Assembly (NCBI GenBank): GCA_030589225.1
Contig: JAUUWD010000069.1
Coordinates: forward strand, 1-7,494
Length of the DNA stretch: 7,494 nucleotides
Direction: 5' to 3'
Source of the DNA: Desulfobacteraceae bacterium
Lineage (GTDB): Bacteria; Desulfobacterota; DSM-4660; Desulfatiglandales; Desulfatiglandaceae
The translations under genes were made by a program, and so were the position numbers. The stretch's first letter is position 1. Each line of letters opens with the position of its first letter. A model generated the notes under the pieces. It made no database searches, was not told where the DNA came from, and saw only the letters and a program-made list of their open reading frames with translations. This document shows, piece by piece, positions 1-6,246 of the stretch.

Positions 1-210
1 CTCGGGGATGTGCAAGCCTCCATCGGTGTGTACCTGACTGAAACCCTTCTTATGATTCCGACCAAATCACTATCCGGTATCTTCTTTCCCACAGAAATAC
101 CACTTTATAGCTGCCAGTTGTGTCCCCGCGAAAACTGTCAATCAAGGAAGGCCAGGTACAGTGAAAAGATGGCCATAGAATATGGAATTCAAACCGTTAC
201 CGATTGTTAG
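1..210 (+). CDS. C-terminal fragment of a vitamin B12-dependent methionine synthase activation-domain protein
   Basis: The frame is open at the left edge and gives 69 residues before the TAG stop. The visible part has the signature I recall for small methionine-synthase reactivation-domain proteins of anaerobes: a GVxLTETxxMIPTKSxSGI stretch (about residues 9-27), a short linker, then a cysteine cluster C-x2-C-x4-C (residues 38, 41, 46) followed by basic residues. Such proteins are thought to bind SAM and help re-methylate oxidised cob(II)alamin on methionine synthase; they often sit with a shortened MetH and MetF, but those would lie outside this window. The true start is upstream of position 1; internal ATGs such as the one at 10 are not real starts. 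It converges on the radical SAM gene, with only the 187-bp element between them. The last stop-codon base (210) is also the first base of that element. The family call rests on motif memory over a short fragment. Confidence 0.62.
   Translation, partial: LGDVQASIGVYLTETLLMIPTKSLSGIFFPTEIPLYSCQLCPRENCQSRKARYSEKMAIEYGIQTVTDC
207..209. repeat. Left copy of putative 3-bp target-site duplication (TTA)
   Basis: TTA lies immediately outside the left terminal inverted repeat and is repeated directly outside the right one (397-399). Three bases alone could match by chance, but both copies abut the exact ends of a 21-bp inverted repeat, as expected for a transposition scar. The last two bases form the first two bases of the TAG stop of the upstream gene. 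Confidence 0.5.
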
Positions 211-230
211 GGCTCGGGAAAAAATAACTT
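210..230 (+). repeat. Left terminal inverted repeat of the MITE-like element
   Basis: The 21-bp arm begins GGGCTCGGG, then six A, then TAACTT. It matches the reverse complement of 376-396 at 20 of 21 positions; the single mismatch is at position 218 (G here, C in the other arm). Confidence 0.85.
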
Positions 231-296
231 AGCAGAATTGGCGCCCAGATTCATGTTAGATTTCTTAGATCCGATCGAGCAAAACCGCAGGAATAG

Positions 297-312
297 TCCC
301 GCCAAGGCGGGA
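297..312. repeat. Perfect central hairpin in the MITE-like element
   Basis: TCCCGCC (297-303) and GGCGGGA (306-312) are perfect reverse complements separated by AA. With a realistic four-base CAAG loop this is a six-base-pair, mostly G:C stem. Its midpoint (304.5) is essentially the midpoint of the 187-bp element (303), which shows it is the tip of the larger palindrome. It is not followed by a T-run on either strand, so a simple Rho-independent terminator is unlikely. Confidence 0.8.
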
Positions 313-375
313 TATCGAGGATTTTGAGAGTGAGGATCGGAGAAAGATGACGTTAAGATGGGATGCGAAAATGTG

Positions 376-396
376 AAGTTATTTTTTGCCGAGCCC
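376..396 (-). repeat. Right terminal inverted repeat of the MITE-like element
   Basis: On the minus strand this arm begins GGGCTCGGC, then six A, then TAACTT, matching the left arm except at one base. Its outer edge touches the stop codon of the radical SAM gene at 397-399. Confidence 0.85.
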
Positions 397-399
397 TTA
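397..399. repeat. Right copy of putative 3-bp target-site duplication (TTA)
   Basis: TTA directly follows the right terminal inverted repeat and mirrors the copy at 207-209. Read on the minus strand it is the TAA stop codon of the radical SAM gene. Confidence 0.5.
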
Positions 400-1914
400 G
401 TCTTCGGTAGTAAAATAATCGGAGATGACTCCCATGAAGGGATTATATTTTATTGCGTAATGGCTAAGCCCCTGCTTCACAAAACCTTCGGAAATTTTCT
501 TGTCTTCCCCAATAAGTCTGTCTTCTTTCTCCTCCCATGACTGTTTGTCCAATGATAGGACTTCTTCCACTTTTTTTCTATAAAAGTCAGCCACGGGAAG
601 GTCTGAACAGGCATTCACAAACCAGGGCATAACTCTCCCCACCTTTTTCAGAAAGAGATTATGTTCTTCTCCAAAATTAAGGCAGGACCCTTCAGTGAAG
701 TTTACCATATGAGACATCTCTCCATAGTCAATATACTTACCTTTAGCGCTTATATCATACGCCTTAGTGTCAGGATATGGGAAAAAAAACGACCAGCGGT
801 AACGACCCGGTTTAGCCTTTCCCATTAATCTGATGGTAGCCATTACATCTTCATGTGTCTCGTCAGGCAGACCGATCATCAAAAAAACTGAAGTGTGCAT
901 CCCAAATTGATGGGCAGTCCGGATTGCCTTAATGATCTTTTCGTTTTTCATATGGCGCTGAAGTACTTTTTTGCGAATGGTCTCACTACCGCTTTCAACC
1001 CCAAATTTGACAATCTTACAATTTGCTTCAGATAGATAACGCGCCCGTTCTTCGTCGAAAAAACCGACATGAGCGTTCACCACAAAAGGGATAGAACATA
1101 TCTTTTTGTAGGCCATGCAAAAATCTATTACATACTGCCTATAAAAGGTGAAAAGGTCATCATCAAAAATAAACATTTTAATATTTCGATAAGTTCTGAC
1201 AAGATATTTAATCTCATCAATTACCTGTTCTACATCAAAATGCCGGATATAATTAAGCTGTTTGAAACTACAATTAAGATCATTTCGATAATGCGATACC
1301 ATCTGGTGATTAAAGCAGTATGTACAGGAAAACGGGCATCCGCGAGAGGCCACTAAACCGACCCAGCCATTTTTTGCATCAATAATTCTCTGGAAATCAA
1401 AAATATCATAGTCCTTAAACGGCAGCTTCCTGAGATCCGGTAATGGTCTGACAGGGTTAATCCGAATTGTACCATTTTGCCTGAACCCGAGATTTCTCAC
1501 TTCTGAGACATCTTCTCCCCTGGCAATTTTTTCCACAAATTCGAGAAAAGCGTCTTCTGCCTCGCCGCGAAAAATATAGTCAAATGAGCTTGTCTTTAGA
1601 GTTTCCTCCGGTGCAGCCATGGCATGAATTCCACCACATACCAGGGGAACAGAAGTTGCCTCGCGCGCCCATTCAGCAAGTTTTTTTGCATAAGGCCATT
1701 GATTCGTGACCACTGAAAATCCCACAATATCCGGCGCCATATATTTAAGCCGCTTCATAAATTCCTTTTTAGAAGGTAAAGGATCAATATCTTCGCAAAG
1801 CTGCCATAACGCTACAGTATGCCCGGCTTTTTTAAGCAATGCGGACATATGGGCAATGCCATAATTAAAGCCCAGTTGCGAGTTTGCATTAGGGTAAATG
1901 AAAAGTATCTTCAT
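397..1914 (-). CDS. B12-binding-domain radical SAM protein, unknown substrate
   Basis: This is a 505-residue cytoplasmic enzyme with an ATG start. Residues 1 to about 135 form a Rossmann-like cobalamin-binding domain: MKILFIYPN at the start, a GIAHMSALLKKAGH segment (19-32), PDIVGFSVVT (61-70) and VCGGIHA (92-98). I see no DxHxxG motif, which is common in this radical SAM class. The radical SAM core follows, with the 4Fe-4S ligands C193, C197 and C200 in RGCPFSCTYC, a later FDDD segment, and the typical VKFGVESGSETIRKKV and FLMIGLPDETHEDV strands. Family members methylate unactivated carbons or carry out rearrangements with cobalamin and SAM; the substrate cannot be inferred here. It is the last gene of the minus-strand cluster, 7 nt after the preceding stop, with only a weak AGG upstream, so translation is probably coupled. 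Its company suggests an LPS, glycan or lipid modification (inference). No frameshift is seen. Confidence 0.9.
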   Translation of the reverse strand: MKILFIYPNANSQLGFNYGIAHMSALLKKAGHTVALWQLCEDIDPLPSKKEFMKRLKYMAPDIVGFSVVTNQWPYAKKLAEWAREATSVPLVCGGIHAMAAPEETLKTSSFDYIFRGEAEDAFLEFVEKIARGEDVSEVRNLGFRQNGTIRINPVRPLPDLRKLPFKDYDIFDFQRIIDAKNGWVGLVASRGCPFSCTYCFNHQMVSHYRNDLNCSFKQLNYIRHFDVEQVIDEIKYLVRTYRNIKMFIFDDDLFTFYRQYVIDFCMAYKKICSIPFVVNAHVGFFDEERARYLSEANCKIVKFGVESGSETIRKKVLQRHMKNEKIIKAIRTAHQFGMHTSVFLMIGLPDETHEDVMATIRLMGKAKPGRYRWSFFFPYPDTKAYDISAKGKYIDYGEMSHMVNFTEGSCLNFGEEHNLFLKKVGRVMPWFVNACSDLPVADFYRKKVEEVLSLDKQSWEEKEDRLIGEDKKISEGFVKQGLSHYAIKYNPFMGVISDYFTTED

Positions 1915-1921
1915 GTTCTAT

Positions 1922-3424
1922 TTAAACCTGATTGTGCCCGCTTCTAAGATGCATGATGCGAGTGATTATGCCCTCTACTTCAATTGAGGAAGGATCGGTC
2001 AAGGTGTCCACGTGTACTATATTGCTGCTTTTTCGTCCATATGCACTCCACCGGCGGGTAAAACGCATGTTATTTGAACCTGCGAAAACCGTTACACAAG
2101 GAGTTCCCAGAGCTGCCGCGATATGCTGACATGCAGAGTCATAACCTATAAATTCGTCGCATTTTGCAATCAAAGCAGCTATCTCTCCAATTCTGCTTTG
2201 AATACCAATGAGGCCCCAGCCAAAACCCACATTATCCCCTGAACCAAATGAGGAGTGTAACACAGAATGGCCTTGTTCCTTAATAGTATTCATTAGCGTG
2301 TTTGTGTAATCCAACTCTTCATCGCCAAATCCTTTATCCAATAGTATTACGGTGTTTGGTTCCTGCAATAGTGTCAGGAGCAGGTCTTCCTCCAGACACC
2401 TGCCAACCCTTTTGCGCGGATTAGCGCCAACCCCGAAATTTACAACAATAATCCTTTTTGAACCTTTGTTTCGTAACATTTTACAAAAGTGTGTTGCAAT
2501 GTCCACATAAGATCTCGTAATCCACACCTCAGGATAACAAAAATTTTTATCACCGAGTATTTTATCTAACCACGAGTTTGCCAATTCTGCCATAGACATG
2601 GTTTTGTTCAAAGAACTGTCAGAGCGACTATCGAAAAAAAAGTAACGGTCAAGTGGAAACAGCGGCAAAACACCAAGTTGGGAAAGGCGAGAGTCCGGAT
2701 CCATAAGAATGGTCTCTTCTGCCGGGCAAGAAGCCGTTTCCTCCTGAATAATTTTTAGGGCAGAATGCCAGCTTGACAAGCGTTCCAGCAACCCTCCTTT
2801 CCTGGAATACGCAAGCCTTCTTATTTTGATCCTGGGGTTTCCGCCATAAAGTTCTTCTAATTTGCTGCTGCCAATAAGCACAAATTGTGCTTCGGGGAAG
2901 ATCATGTTTAGCCGCTGGAAAACCACACTTGTGATGGCAACATCTGCGCCAATGGTAACACGGGATAATAATATTATTTTTCGAATACGTTTTTGGCTGG
3001 ATAAAGAGTTATTATTGATTCGTATTCTGTTTATTCGGTCAAGAAGATCGTTGTACGAATATATTCCAAAATCATTTAAGGTGAGGTCAAGCTCTTTACC
3101 TGCCGGGACATTGCGGCAATATGAAATCACCTGAGCCATTACCTTATTGTAGGTCATTGTTTGTAATTCTTCAAAATCATCACATAAACTCTCCACAATA
3201 ATGCTAAAAAGCGCCTCTGCTGGAGGATTGATAAGCTTCGGATCCTCTGAAAAGGTCGTCATCTCACAAAGCAGATCAATATATTCCTTTTCGTAATAAC
3301 AATCCTTTAGATAGTAATCCAGAAAAGAGTAGGCAATTTGACGCGACAGTCGTCTCATACTGTTCGGATCAACGGCCTGCGTTGTCAGGGCTGACCATTT
3401 TTCGCTATAATAAGATGATTTCAT
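1922..3424 (-). CDS. Long divergent GT9 (heptosyltransferase-like) protein with extra N-terminal region
   Basis: This 500-residue protein has an ATG start 3 nt after the WaaF stop and no clear Shine-Dalgarno, so it is probably translationally coupled. From about residue 148 it follows the GT9 GT-B plan: IRKIILLSRVTIGADVAIT (D161 in the place of the usual GD catalytic Asp), then FPEAQFVLIGSS, and near the C-terminus a YDSACQHIAAALGTPCVTVFAG segment (D429, H434) replacing the usual DSGPSHxAAAxGTPxVxLFGPT. The nucleotide-sugar loop has therefore lost its Gly-Pro, and the following R/T/PYG region is changed (FTRRWSAYG). The C-terminal four-cysteine motif of the two neighbouring GT9 proteins is absent. 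Residues 1-147 are a helical-looking, acidic and aromatic region I do not recognise, making it about 150 residues longer than ordinary GT9 enzymes. A glycosyl transfer onto the LPS core or another surface glycan is likely from context, but donor and acceptor are unknown. Confidence 0.8.
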   Translation of the reverse strand: MKSSYYSEKWSALTTQAVDPNSMRRLSRQIAYSFLDYYLKDCYYEKEYIDLLCEMTTFSEDPKLINPPAEALFSIIVESLCDDFEELQTMTYNKVMAQVISYCRNVPAGKELDLTLNDFGIYSYNDLLDRINRIRINNNSLSSQKRIRKIILLSRVTIGADVAITSVVFQRLNMIFPEAQFVLIGSSKLEELYGGNPRIKIRRLAYSRKGGLLERLSSWHSALKIIQEETASCPAEETILMDPDSRLSQLGVLPLFPLDRYFFFDSRSDSSLNKTMSMAELANSWLDKILGDKNFCYPEVWITRSYVDIATHFCKMLRNKGSKRIIVVNFGVGANPRKRVGRCLEEDLLLTLLQEPNTVILLDKGFGDEELDYTNTLMNTIKEQGHSVLHSSFGSGDNVGFGWGLIGIQSRIGEIAALIAKCDEFIGYDSACQHIAAALGTPCVTVFAGSNNMRFTRRWSAYGRKSSNIVHVDTLTDPSSIEVEGIITRIMHLRSGHNQV

Positions 3425-3427
3425 TGT

Positions 3428-4468
3428 TTATGAAACTTTCTGAAGCAGGTTTTCGCTTCCCTTTAATACCGTTTCAGGTTTTATCATTGACATACATTCA
3501 TGATCGCGAGGGCATTCTTTCTTATGACAGGGGGAACAATCCAATTCCTGGCGTAAGACAAGTGTTTTTTCAAGATTCGCAGCAGTATATCGAGGATCAG
3601 TGGGTCCCATAATTACAACCACCGGGACATTGAAAGCAACCGCATAGTGCCTGGGACCAGTATCATTTGTGATTAGAAGCTGGCATCTTTTAATCAAATA
3701 TTTCAAAAGGGCCAAATCAACCCTGTCAGGGCCGGTGTTGACAATCCTTGCCTTACTGGTCTCAATAATAGATTGCGCTATATTATCTTCTCCGGGGCCG
3801 ACAAACAGTAAAACCTTGCAGTCCCATTGTTTAATAAACAGTTCGGCCAGCTTTGCGAAATATTCAGGAGGCCAGCATTTAGAAGAACCAAATTTTGCAC
3901 CGGGATTCAATCCGATGACCATTTTGTCAGATCCTATTCCGTATTTGTCAAGAAGTTGTTTCCCTTTTTCTTCAAGTGATTCAGACAGAAAAAGACCGGG
4001 CTTCATCACATCCGGAATTTTCAAGTTTAGCCAGCGGCAGATTTCCATGTAATAGTCTGCCATGGGAACAGGCAAAATCCCGTTTCCAGAATGAATGGGC
4101 TTCGGACCACCATTTAATAGAAACGATCTAAAATTTCTGCGGTATCCGTATATTTCCTTTACCCCGCCAAACCATACAATCAGGGCAGAGCGGAGAGAGC
4201 TCGGTAATACGATGGCAATATCCGGCTTTAGACTGCGGATAGTTTGCCGCAATTTTAAAAACCCCCTTGTTGTTTTGTCATCACATCCGACAATTTGATC
4301 AAACCAGGGCCCATCCTCAACAACACCCCTCGCATAATTTCTTATAACTCCTATAATTTCAGCTTCAGGAAAGTTCTGCCTCAGGCAATGAAACGTGGGA
4401 GTCGCTATTACAACATCACCGACCCAATTGGGGCAATAGACCAGAAGTGTTTTAGGTTTTGGTTCCAT
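3428..4468 (-). CDS. waaF: Lipopolysaccharide heptosyltransferase II (WaaF-type, GT9)
   Basis: It transfers the second L-glycero-D-manno-heptose from ADP-heptose to the inner core at the cytoplasmic face of the inner membrane. Starting at the ATG at 4468 gives 346 residues, normal for the family. The N-terminal LLVYCPNWVGDVVIATP carries the catalytic D18. Mid-protein, NPGAKFGSSKCWPPEYFA is the WaaF-type PGAxxGxxKxWPxxxF motif. The C-terminal domain has TNDTGPRHYAVAFNVPVV (D269, H274) then GPTDPRYT, the donor-binding region. A C-x2-C-x4-C-x5-C cluster (311-325) follows. An in-frame TTG at 4504 would add 12 residues and overlap the upstream gene by 23 nt; I prefer the ATG because homologues start just before the first strand and a TTG is weaker, although neither has a convincing Shine-Dalgarno. 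The gap to the upstream stop is then 13 nt. No defects are seen. Exact acceptor specificity is inferred from family resemblance. Confidence 0.85.
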   Translation of the reverse strand: MEPKPKTLLVYCPNWVGDVVIATPTFHCLRQNFPEAEIIGVIRNYARGVVEDGPWFDQIVGCDDKTTRGFLKLRQTIRSLKPDIAIVLPSSLRSALIVWFGGVKEIYGYRRNFRSFLLNGGPKPIHSGNGILPVPMADYYMEICRWLNLKIPDVMKPGLFLSESLEEKGKQLLDKYGIGSDKMVIGLNPGAKFGSSKCWPPEYFAKLAELFIKQWDCKVLLFVGPGEDNIAQSIIETSKARIVNTGPDRVDLALLKYLIKRCQLLITNDTGPRHYAVAFNVPVVVIMGPTDPRYTAANLEKTLVLRQELDCSPCHKKECPRDHECMSMIKPETVLKGSENLLQKVS

Positions 4469-4481
4469 GGGGTTTGCACAG

Positions 4482-5534
4482 TTAGGGTATACTACCCATC
4501 TCAAGTGCTTCCGAAAGCTTTTCCTTCACTTTTTCAACACGGATTTTTCGCATACAGATCCTGTCAAGGCCAGGACATTGCTTCTTATAGCAGGGTGCGC
4601 AGTCTACGCTGGATTGGACCACAAGGTTCTCACTTCCATAGGGTGCGGTTCGCCTCGGGGATGTTGGGCCGAAAAGTGACACATACGGAGTCCCCACTGC
4701 TGCCGCAACATGAGACGGTCCCGAATCGGGTCCAACAGCAACCGCAACCGACTTAAGTACAGCGGCAAGTTCAAGAAGAGATGTCTTGCCAACCAGATTG
4801 ATCAATCCCGGGGCACTGAGCTTTCTCACAAGCTGGAGAGCGGATGTCACCTGGGAACCATCACCAAGAAGCACTACCTGCATCTTTTCAGAATAAAGCA
4901 AATCTTTCAATAACCCATAATACCCTTCAAAAAACCAGTCTTTTGACTCCCAGGAGGACCCAATCACAACGGCAATAATGGGACCTTTTACGCCAGAAAT
5001 GATATTTGGTGCATTCGGCCTTAAATCGAGCGAGGCAAGTCCAAAATCCAGCGAATTGGGGACAGGCAGTCCAAGGTATTCTGTAAACTTCAGGTAATGG
5101 CGCAATTTCGGCAATTCGTCACTGAAGTACTCAATTCTTTCATTATTGAAAAGCCAGTTAACCTCCTTTGCATTGCGTCGATTGAAACCAACCCTTCTTT
5201 TCGCCCCTGAAAGCCAGGAGAAAAACCCGCTTTTAAAATGGCGCTGAAGGTCGAGGGCAATATCAAAGTGTTCCTGGCCTAAAGCCTTATATAAATCCCA
5301 TACCGCTAAAACCCCTTTTGGCCGGTTAAAGACAAGCACTTTATCAATCCGGGGATGAAGCTTTACCAGTTCAACCCACTTAGGCTCCACAAGCCACGTA
5401 ATCCTACTTTCCGGCAGATTTTTTTTGATATGAGATACCAGGCAGAGGCCTCGCGCCACATCCCCAAGAGACCCCATCAGAATGATCAAAATTGAGGAAT
5501 CAGAAGGTGGTGTTTTTACAGAAGCCTCGGACAT
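4482..5534 (-). CDS. GT9 ADP-heptose:LPS heptosyltransferase (WaaC/heptosyltransferase I-like)
   Basis: Starting at the ATG at 5534 gives 350 residues. The N-terminal domain opens with ILIILMGSLGDVARG (D25 is the conserved catalytic Asp), followed by ITWLVEPKW and HPRIDKVLVFNR, both typical of heptosyltransferases, and an IALDLQRHFKSG segment like the WaaC acceptor region. The C-terminal half has VVIGSSWESKDW, then GPDSGPSHVAAAVGTPYVSLFGPTSP (D270, H275), the ADP-heptose site. It ends with cysteines at about 312, 315, 320 and 327, shared with the WaaF neighbour. It probably adds the first heptose to Kdo, working just before WaaF in the pathway and in the transcript. An in-frame GTG at 5570 would add 12 residues and overlap the kinase gene by 23 nt; I chose the ATG, 13 nt after the kinase stop, because the added residues precede an already long leader before the first strand. 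The Hep I versus another GT9 heptosyltransferase role is not certain. Confidence 0.82.
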   Translation of the reverse strand: MSEASVKTPPSDSSILIILMGSLGDVARGLCLVSHIKKNLPESRITWLVEPKWVELVKLHPRIDKVLVFNRPKGVLAVWDLYKALGQEHFDIALDLQRHFKSGFFSWLSGAKRRVGFNRRNAKEVNWLFNNERIEYFSDELPKLRHYLKFTEYLGLPVPNSLDFGLASLDLRPNAPNIISGVKGPIIAVVIGSSWESKDWFFEGYYGLLKDLLYSEKMQVVLLGDGSQVTSALQLVRKLSAPGLINLVGKTSLLELAAVLKSVAVAVGPDSGPSHVAAAVGTPYVSLFGPTSPRRTAPYGSENLVVQSSVDCAPCYKKQCPGLDRICMRKIRVEKVKEKLSEALEMGSIP

Positions 5535-5547
5535 ACCTATCTCGTTA

Positions 5548-6246
5548 TCAATCACTCCGGAGCCCTGCACTCATCATTTCAGAGAGCATCCCAGGCAGCC
5601 GATGTTTGGTTACTGCGCGTCGCCAACGCCTTAAATATTTATCTCGCAATTTATTCCTGTTTCCCCGTGAAAGAGCGGCTTTGTCAAAATCGAGTATAAA
5701 TACCCGGTCAGCGTTTTCCACCAGTACATTGCCAGGATGCAAATCGGCATGATGTATATTATTCCTGATAAGAGTGGCCACCTGAATTACCACCTCTTTC
5801 ATTGCAATCCGAGCTTGCCCCTCATCTATACGACTGAGTTCTGCAAGTGTTTTCTGTTGGTTAATCTCTCTCGTTACAAGCCAGGCCCTGTAAAATAAAC
5901 TGCCCTGGTATGCATAAGCAATCGGTTCGGGGACATTTACGCCTAAACTACCCACCTTCTGCAACGCCTCGTACTCAAGCTGGGAACGCGTTTTCCCCCA
6001 CTTTATGTAGCTCCGCTTTACTATATGCCGGATAATCCCACCACGGGTATAATGCTTGATCACAACAGATCCTATCCCTTCAAGTTGAGCAATTGTCACA
6101 GAGCTTCTTCCCCCAAGGGGCGAGTCAACAGCATTAGTGGGGGTATTAAAGAGTCGAATGAGCTGGCCCATCAATTGGTCAGTCAGATCCCATAATGAGC
6201 CGAAATGATAAGAACCATATGTTTTTATTATCAGTCCCTTATACAT
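5548..6246 (-). CDS. LPS core kinase, KdkA/WaaP (Kdo/InaA) family
   Basis: This 232-residue cytoplasmic kinase is close in size to Kdo kinase KdkA and shorter than WaaP. Kinase landmarks are in order: glycine-rich PLGGRSSV (43-50), VVIK with the ATP-binding K64, an EYEAL helix (91-95) with a likely partner Glu, the hinge WLVTREI (122-128), the catalytic loop HHADLHPGNVLV (D168, N173) with HAD in place of HRD, and the metal-binding ILDFDKA (D186) with DFD in place of DFG. All catalytic residues are present. It is expected to phosphorylate Kdo or an inner-core heptose using ATP, which would suit the two heptosyltransferase genes directly downstream. It is the first gene of the minus-strand cluster. 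The ATG at 6246 is the only start after an upstream in-frame TGA; the nearest GAGGGA lies about 18-24 nt upstream, too far for a normal ribosome binding site. The exact phosphorylation site is unknown. Confidence 0.83.
   Translation of the reverse strand: MYKGLIIKTYGSYHFGSLWDLTDQLMGQLIRLFNTPTNAVDSPLGGRSSVTIAQLEGIGSVVIKHYTRGGIIRHIVKRSYIKWGKTRSQLEYEALQKVGSLGVNVPEPIAYAYQGSLFYRAWLVTREINQQKTLAELSRIDEGQARIAMKEVVIQVATLIRNNIHHADLHPGNVLVENADRVFILDFDKAALSRGNRNKLRDKYLRRWRRAVTKHRLPGMLSEMMSAGLRSD

Larger units (their letters stand above)
210..396. mobile_element. MITE-like miniature inverted-repeat element, 187 bp
   Basis: A non-coding 187-bp segment is bounded by 21-bp terminal inverted repeats (210-230 and 376-396) that differ at one base, and flanked on both sides by TTA. 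The whole body is an imperfect palindrome around position 303-305: CCCA (244-247) faces TGGG (359-362), TCCGATC (270-276) faces GATCGGA (335-341), CAAAA (280-284) faces TTTTG (322-326), and TCCCGCC (297-303) faces GGCGGGA (306-312) across a two-base AA. It could therefore form one long hairpin or cruciform. It has no transposase frame, so it would depend on a related autonomous insertion sequence, which I cannot name. It lies between two convergent genes and may also act as a structured 3' end for both transcripts, although it lacks a classical hairpin plus terminal T-run. A structured intergenic repeat of another kind is the main alternative. Confidence 0.78.

Noticed and set aside
297..312. 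G:C-rich hairpin as a stand-alone Rho-independent terminator
   Set aside because: No T-run follows on either strand, and its position at the exact centre of the inverted-repeat element explains it better.
3669..4052. 127-codon plus-strand frame inside waaF
   Set aside because: It lies wholly antisense to conserved WaaF motifs, and its translation shows no family resemblance.
4295..4756. 153-codon plus-strand frame opposite the heptosyltransferase genes
   Set aside because: It spans the junction of two well-supported minus-strand GT9 genes, has no recognisable motif and no domain pattern, so it is an antisense shadow.
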